From Candidatus Saccharimonadota bacterium (GTDB taxonomy: Bacteria > Patescibacteriota > Saccharimonadia > Saccharimonadales > Saccharimonadaceae), in NCBI GenBank assembly GCA_030531645.1, contig JAUNNB010000005.1, positions 1 through 64,000 on the forward strand: DNA of 64,000 bases. Reading direction: 5' to 3'. The translations under genes and the position numbers were made by a program. Under the pieces are notes generated by a model. It made no database searches, had not been told where the DNA came from, and saw only the letters and a program-made list of their open reading frames with translations. Below, piece after piece: positions 61,070 through 64,000 of the stretch. Positions within the stretch are counted from its first letter, which is position 1, and every line of letters begins with the position of its first letter.

Positions 61070-62737
61070 TTAGTTACTACTTCCTGAGTTTCGTTCATCG
61101 AAACACTCTTTATCACCCACTTCACAGTCAACTGCTGGTGCACCGAACATACCTTCAATCTGGATGTAAGAATCGGTCATATTCTGCCTATATGGAGTAA
61201 TCGACATCACGTGTTTGTTCTTGAAGGCAAACACATCTGGATCAAGCGAAATAATAGCCGAGAACCTAAGCACCAAGTCACCATCTGTATTCCTACCGTT
61301 TGAAGAACTCTCGATTACGATATCTTCAGCAGCCATCTTGCAGGTATTTTCTGCAGACCACTTAATTACAGGGTTGCCATCATCGTCGATTTTAACTTTT
61401 CCATCATACTCAAGCACTTCTTCACCAGTATATGTAATACATTCACTCTCAAAGTGTGGAACCTTTTCAATCGTTCCGTCAAGTGACATGCTTGGAGTGT
61501 ACTGATATGTAATAATATTCTGATAGGTAATACTTACATCATCCTCGATAACTTCTTGAATATCAGCAGCAAGGCCATCATCACGAGTCTTAACAGTCTT
61601 CTGCTTCTCTGGATCTGGGTTATACCAAATCTTGAATTGTGGCGTGCGCCAAATCTTTTCATTCGGAATCACATCATAGCTATGAGTAATTTTCTCATCT
61701 GAATTATTTTTGTCATTGTCTTTCTTACAGCCATCATACGATGTAGCGACAGAACCATCAGGACAGAAAACTTTATTTCCCGCGTTCTCATCCACTTCCT
61801 CTTCTTCTTCGTCTTCTTCCTCTTCTTTGTCACGGTTATCACACTTATTACCAGAGCATTCCACCACAGTACCAATTCCGTCATCATCGGCACCGGTAAA
61901 TGCCGTGTTATCAAGACTGGAGCTAGAGTGACCCGGATCATAACGATTCGTGCTAACGTTGCCATCTTCATCTTCTACGTAATCTTCACGCTCAGGGTCA
62001 CAACCAGTTTCACCCCTACGCCAAATTGCATAGATTGCACCTTTTTCTGAGTACATCACGCCATTGGCATCAACTTCATCGATACACCTAGTTGGGATTT
62101 CATTACCCTTTGAATCAACATAGCGACCATAATCATAAGTCATCGAGTTCACAGATTTTTTAAATGATTCAAGCACGCGATAATCGATATCTGGGTCTTC
62201 ACCAGCATTTGCCTGAGCATCAAAACTCAATGTGTAATCTTCGAGGTTTACATCGAGTTCTGAAAGAATAATCTTATCACGACCAGTTGGGAGAAGTGAT
62301 GCTAGGATTGGAAACACGCGAGACAATACCTTCTTATTCTCGACGATACTCGACAACTTATCTAGCTGATCCTGAATCGTCAAGAATTCAGTCAACTCGC
62401 CATAGCCCATCACTCTGTTAGACAAATCATCGATATGCTCATCTTGGTGTGCCATCGAAACTGCCTGACCAGCAATCACAGAACCAAAGACGGCAATAGT
62501 ACCACCACAGACTACGGCAATCACGATACAAACGAATAAAACTAAGTTCCTCAACTTCTGAGTCTTAATCATCTGAAGCTTAATTTCAGGAACGAGGTTT
62601 ACCTCATACTTCCCTGTCTGATCCATCAAAAGAGCATCTTCATCTTTACCGGTAATCCTTTTCTTCATTACGCGAATGAAGTCTTTGATATCCATGCCTT
62701 TCAAATCTTTGCTCTTTGGCGCTGTTGTAGCTGGCAT
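61070..62737 (-). CDS. PilN-like pilus alignment protein, enlarged
   Basis: PilN links cytosolic PilM to the periplasmic PilO. The N-terminal ~50 residues include NLVPEIKLQMIKTQKLRNL, the PilN-type PilM-binding stretch, before one transmembrane helix (~68-95). At 555 residues it is far larger than usual PilN (~200). The extra part includes an acidic run around residue 300 and a CPDG...DGC cysteine pair. Its start overlaps the pilM stop. Confidence 0.82.
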   Translation of the reverse strand: MPATTAPKSKDLKGMDIKDFIRVMKKRITGKDEDALLMDQTGKYEVNLVPEIKLQMIKTQKLRNLVLFVCIVIAVVCGGTIAVFGSVIAGQAVSMAHQDEHIDDLSNRVMGYGELTEFLTIQDQLDKLSSIVENKKVLSRVFPILASLLPTGRDKIILSELDVNLEDYTLSFDAQANAGEDPDIDYRVLESFKKSVNSMTYDYGRYVDSKGNEIPTRCIDEVDANGVMYSEKGAIYAIWRRGETGCDPEREDYVEDEDGNVSTNRYDPGHSSSSLDNTAFTGADDDGIGTVVECSGNKCDNRDKEEEEDEEEEEVDENAGNKVFCPDGSVATSYDGCKKDNDKNNSDEKITHSYDVIPNEKIWRTPQFKIWYNPDPEKQKTVKTRDDGLAADIQEVIEDDVSITYQNIITYQYTPSMSLDGTIEKVPHFESECITYTGEEVLEYDGKVKIDDDGNPVIKWSAENTCKMAAEDIVIESSSNGRNTDGDLVLRFSAIISLDPDVFAFKNKHVMSITPYRQNMTDSYIQIEGMFGAPAVDCEVGDKECFDERNSGSSN

Positions 62738-63783
62738 TAGTCATTACTCCTTTCTGCAAGCCCAATTGCTACAGCGAATTCACTTGCCACTGGGAGCAAT
62801 GCCTGCTGCTGCTCTGGCGTCACACGCACGTACTGCCAAGGGTTACCCTGAACCGTAGGAACACTCGTCTTAACCTCAATATACTCTGCAATAAATGGAA
62901 TCACACCCGCAAAGCCGGAGAGAACAATTCCACCCACCTGAGAACCAACATACTTCTGTTGGAAGAATCGAACTGATTTTCCAAGCTCCATCGAGAATGT
63001 TTCAAGTGTCGTATCGAGAGCCTTGAACACCTTGCCGTCCATCTTATCCTGAGCAAGACCGAAGCGCAAAATATACTGCCTTGCTTGATCATCATGAATA
63101 TCTAGCGAAGTCGAAACTGTCTTTGCCAAACTTGCAAGACCACCTGGAATAGAACGCACAAGCCTTGGCGCACCCTGATAAACCACAACAAGGTCCGTAG
63201 ATGTCTCACCGAGGTCAATCAACATTCTAGCATCTGCTAGACCAATCGGAGCAAGTGCTCTAGCCATCGCAAGAGGCTCCGGCTCCTGAGCAATCACATT
63301 AAGACCAATCTTCTCGAGATTTTCCATACTCTCTTCAGCGTAATCTTTTGCTGTTGATGTAATCAAAACCTCAGCCTTAAGTGGATCATTTGGGCTAACC
63401 CCAAGCACGGCATAATCAACTTCAGCGTCTTCTACGGCCATCGGAATATACTGGTCAGCGCCATACTTAATAGAGTTACTAATCTCCTTAATCGGTGCAT
63501 TTGGCACTTCTACGACAGCCGTGTATGTTTTCCTAGCAGGAAGACCCAACGCAACATTCTTCGTGCGAATACCAGCCTGCTCTTTAGCGCCCAAAATATA
63601 CTCAGCCAATTTCCTACGGCCAACTTCTGAAGTATCCTGTGTAATCTTCGGCTCAATCGGAACATAAGCAAACTTCTCTAGTGTCCAGCCTCTATCCGAG
63701 TCACCAGAAAGCTGAATCAACCTCATAGAGTTTGTCCCGAGATCCAACGCGAAGAAATCGCCCACACCGTGTAATAAACTCAT
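62737..63783 (-). CDS. pilM: type IV pilus ATPase-like protein PilM
   Basis: Actin-fold cytosolic protein that binds PilN. The 348-residue product has the phosphate loop FFALDLGTNSMRL, a second MLIDLGETSTDLVV and GGIVLSGFAGVIP. First gene of the pil operon. TATAAT (minus, near 63795-63800) lies 11 nt before the ATG, giving a very short leader. Confidence 0.93.
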   Translation of the reverse strand: MSLLHGVGDFFALDLGTNSMRLIQLSGDSDRGWTLEKFAYVPIEPKITQDTSEVGRRKLAEYILGAKEQAGIRTKNVALGLPARKTYTAVVEVPNAPIKEISNSIKYGADQYIPMAVEDAEVDYAVLGVSPNDPLKAEVLITSTAKDYAEESMENLEKIGLNVIAQEPEPLAMARALAPIGLADARMLIDLGETSTDLVVVYQGAPRLVRSIPGGLASLAKTVSTSLDIHDDQARQYILRFGLAQDKMDGKVFKALDTTLETFSMELGKSVRFFQQKYVGSQVGGIVLSGFAGVIPFIAEYIEVKTSVPTVQGNPWQYVRVTPEQQQALLPVASEFAVAIGLAERSND

Positions 63784-63824
63784 AACTATATATTATTATA
63801 GCACAAGCGGAATAAAAACAATAG

Positions 63825-63852
63825 AAAAAGTCCGAGATTTTACTCGGACTTT
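63825..63852 (-). terminator. terminator before the pil operon
   Basis: On the minus strand AAAGTCCGAG/CTCGGACTTT with a TTTTTCT tract ends the gene entering from the right edge. Confidence 0.85.
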
Positions 63853-63858
63853 GAATTT

Positions 63859-64000
63859 TTATATGCCACCTGGCAATAGCAGCTTTATCACTACCCAAAA
63901 CAGGGCGTAAATCGCAAGACCGATTACAATTTGTAGCATTCTAGTCTTAGCTTTTAACACCTGACCAGAGTTATCACGCGCAGTAATATACTGATATGCA
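63859..64000 (-). CDS. C-terminal fragment of a small membrane protein (pilin/VirB2-like)
   Basis: The frame is open from the window edge for 46 codons: AYQYITARDNSGQVLKAKTR, a hydrophobic helix and end LLLPGGI. The pattern (Y-I-T-A then helix, basic linker, second helix) resembles TrbC/VirB2-like small membrane proteins common in Saccharibacteria. The 5' part is missing, so identity is weak. Confidence 0.55.
   Translation of the reverse strand, partial: AYQYITARDNSGQVLKAKTRMLQIVIGLAIYALFWVVIKLLLPGGI

Overview
The window looks like a slice of a small Patescibacteria (CPR) genome, most likely Candidatus Saccharibacteria (TM7). This is inferred from gene content, not from any rRNA, because no rRNA is present. 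Pointers are the compact gene packing, a lean type IV pilus locus, a stripped-down ComEC, a TraG/VirD4-like ATPase with a Pro/Ala-rich tail, a sigma region 4 plus HARE-HTH regulator, a sortase, and a cell-wall-only (monoderm-like) envelope gene set. UGA is an ordinary stop: pyk ends in TGA and a release factor 2 gene is present. That argues against Gracilibacteria and Absconditabacteria, which read UGA as glycine.

Layout. 0-0.6 kb: two tRNA-Arg genes and a TfoX-like gene. 0.6-7.6 kb: accessory and envelope genes. Here a 72-aa protein, a MATCAP/DUF1704-type metallopeptidase and two ATP-grasp ligases form one tight operon, with a third ATP-grasp gene close by and then comEC. 7.6-11.5 kb: topA and prfB. 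11.5-14.2 kb: a membrane NERD protein translationally coupled to a secreted thermonuclease. 14.6-19 kb: ftsE, ftsX, a CHAP-domain hydrolase and ctpA, a peptidoglycan-splitting module. 19-24 kb: pyk, pgk, ybaB-like, recR, rmuC. 24-30.5 kb (minus strand): DHH phosphoesterase, glycosyltransferase, P-type ATPase, a coiled-coil membrane protein, sortase. 30.5-33.6 kb: PEGA protein, tRNA-fMet, der. 33.6-38.6 kb: an RNA-rich intergenic region and a complete type III restriction-modification system with a switch-like leader. 38.6-43.4 kb: tRNA-Glu, the sigma4-HARE regulator, the TraG-like ATPase. 43.4-44.3 kb: a largely non-coding G/C-rich repeat zone where the dominant gene orientation flips from plus to minus. 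44.3-55.4 kb (mostly minus): lipid kinase-like gene, ABC exporter, tRNA-Ser, HIT protein, tRNA-Arg(GCG), ftsL-like, rsmH, rarA, ppa, argS, CYTH, rnhA. 55.4-63.8 kb (minus): pilM-N-O-X-B-T-C.

How the parts fit together. The pilus, TfoX-like protein, ComEC, NERD protein and secreted nuclease suggest a surface-attached organism that degrades and imports DNA. FtsEX/CHAP/CtpA, ftsL, rsmH, the sortase and the PEGA protein serve division and the cell surface.

Two genome-wide habits stand out. First, many genes have a TATAAT-type -10 box ending exactly 6-7 nt before the ATG, so their mRNAs are probably leaderless; downstream operon genes keep Shine-Dalgarno sites. Second, several intergenic gaps hold long RNA-like inverted repeats that end right next to a -10 box. 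One of these, a 72-nt core found twice with compensatory base changes and with unrelated but self-complementary flanks, is the best candidate here for an undescribed element. Other strong candidates are the structured RNAs and small ORFs around rsmH, the competing-hairpin leader of the restriction system, and the ATP-grasp/MATCAP-type cassette.
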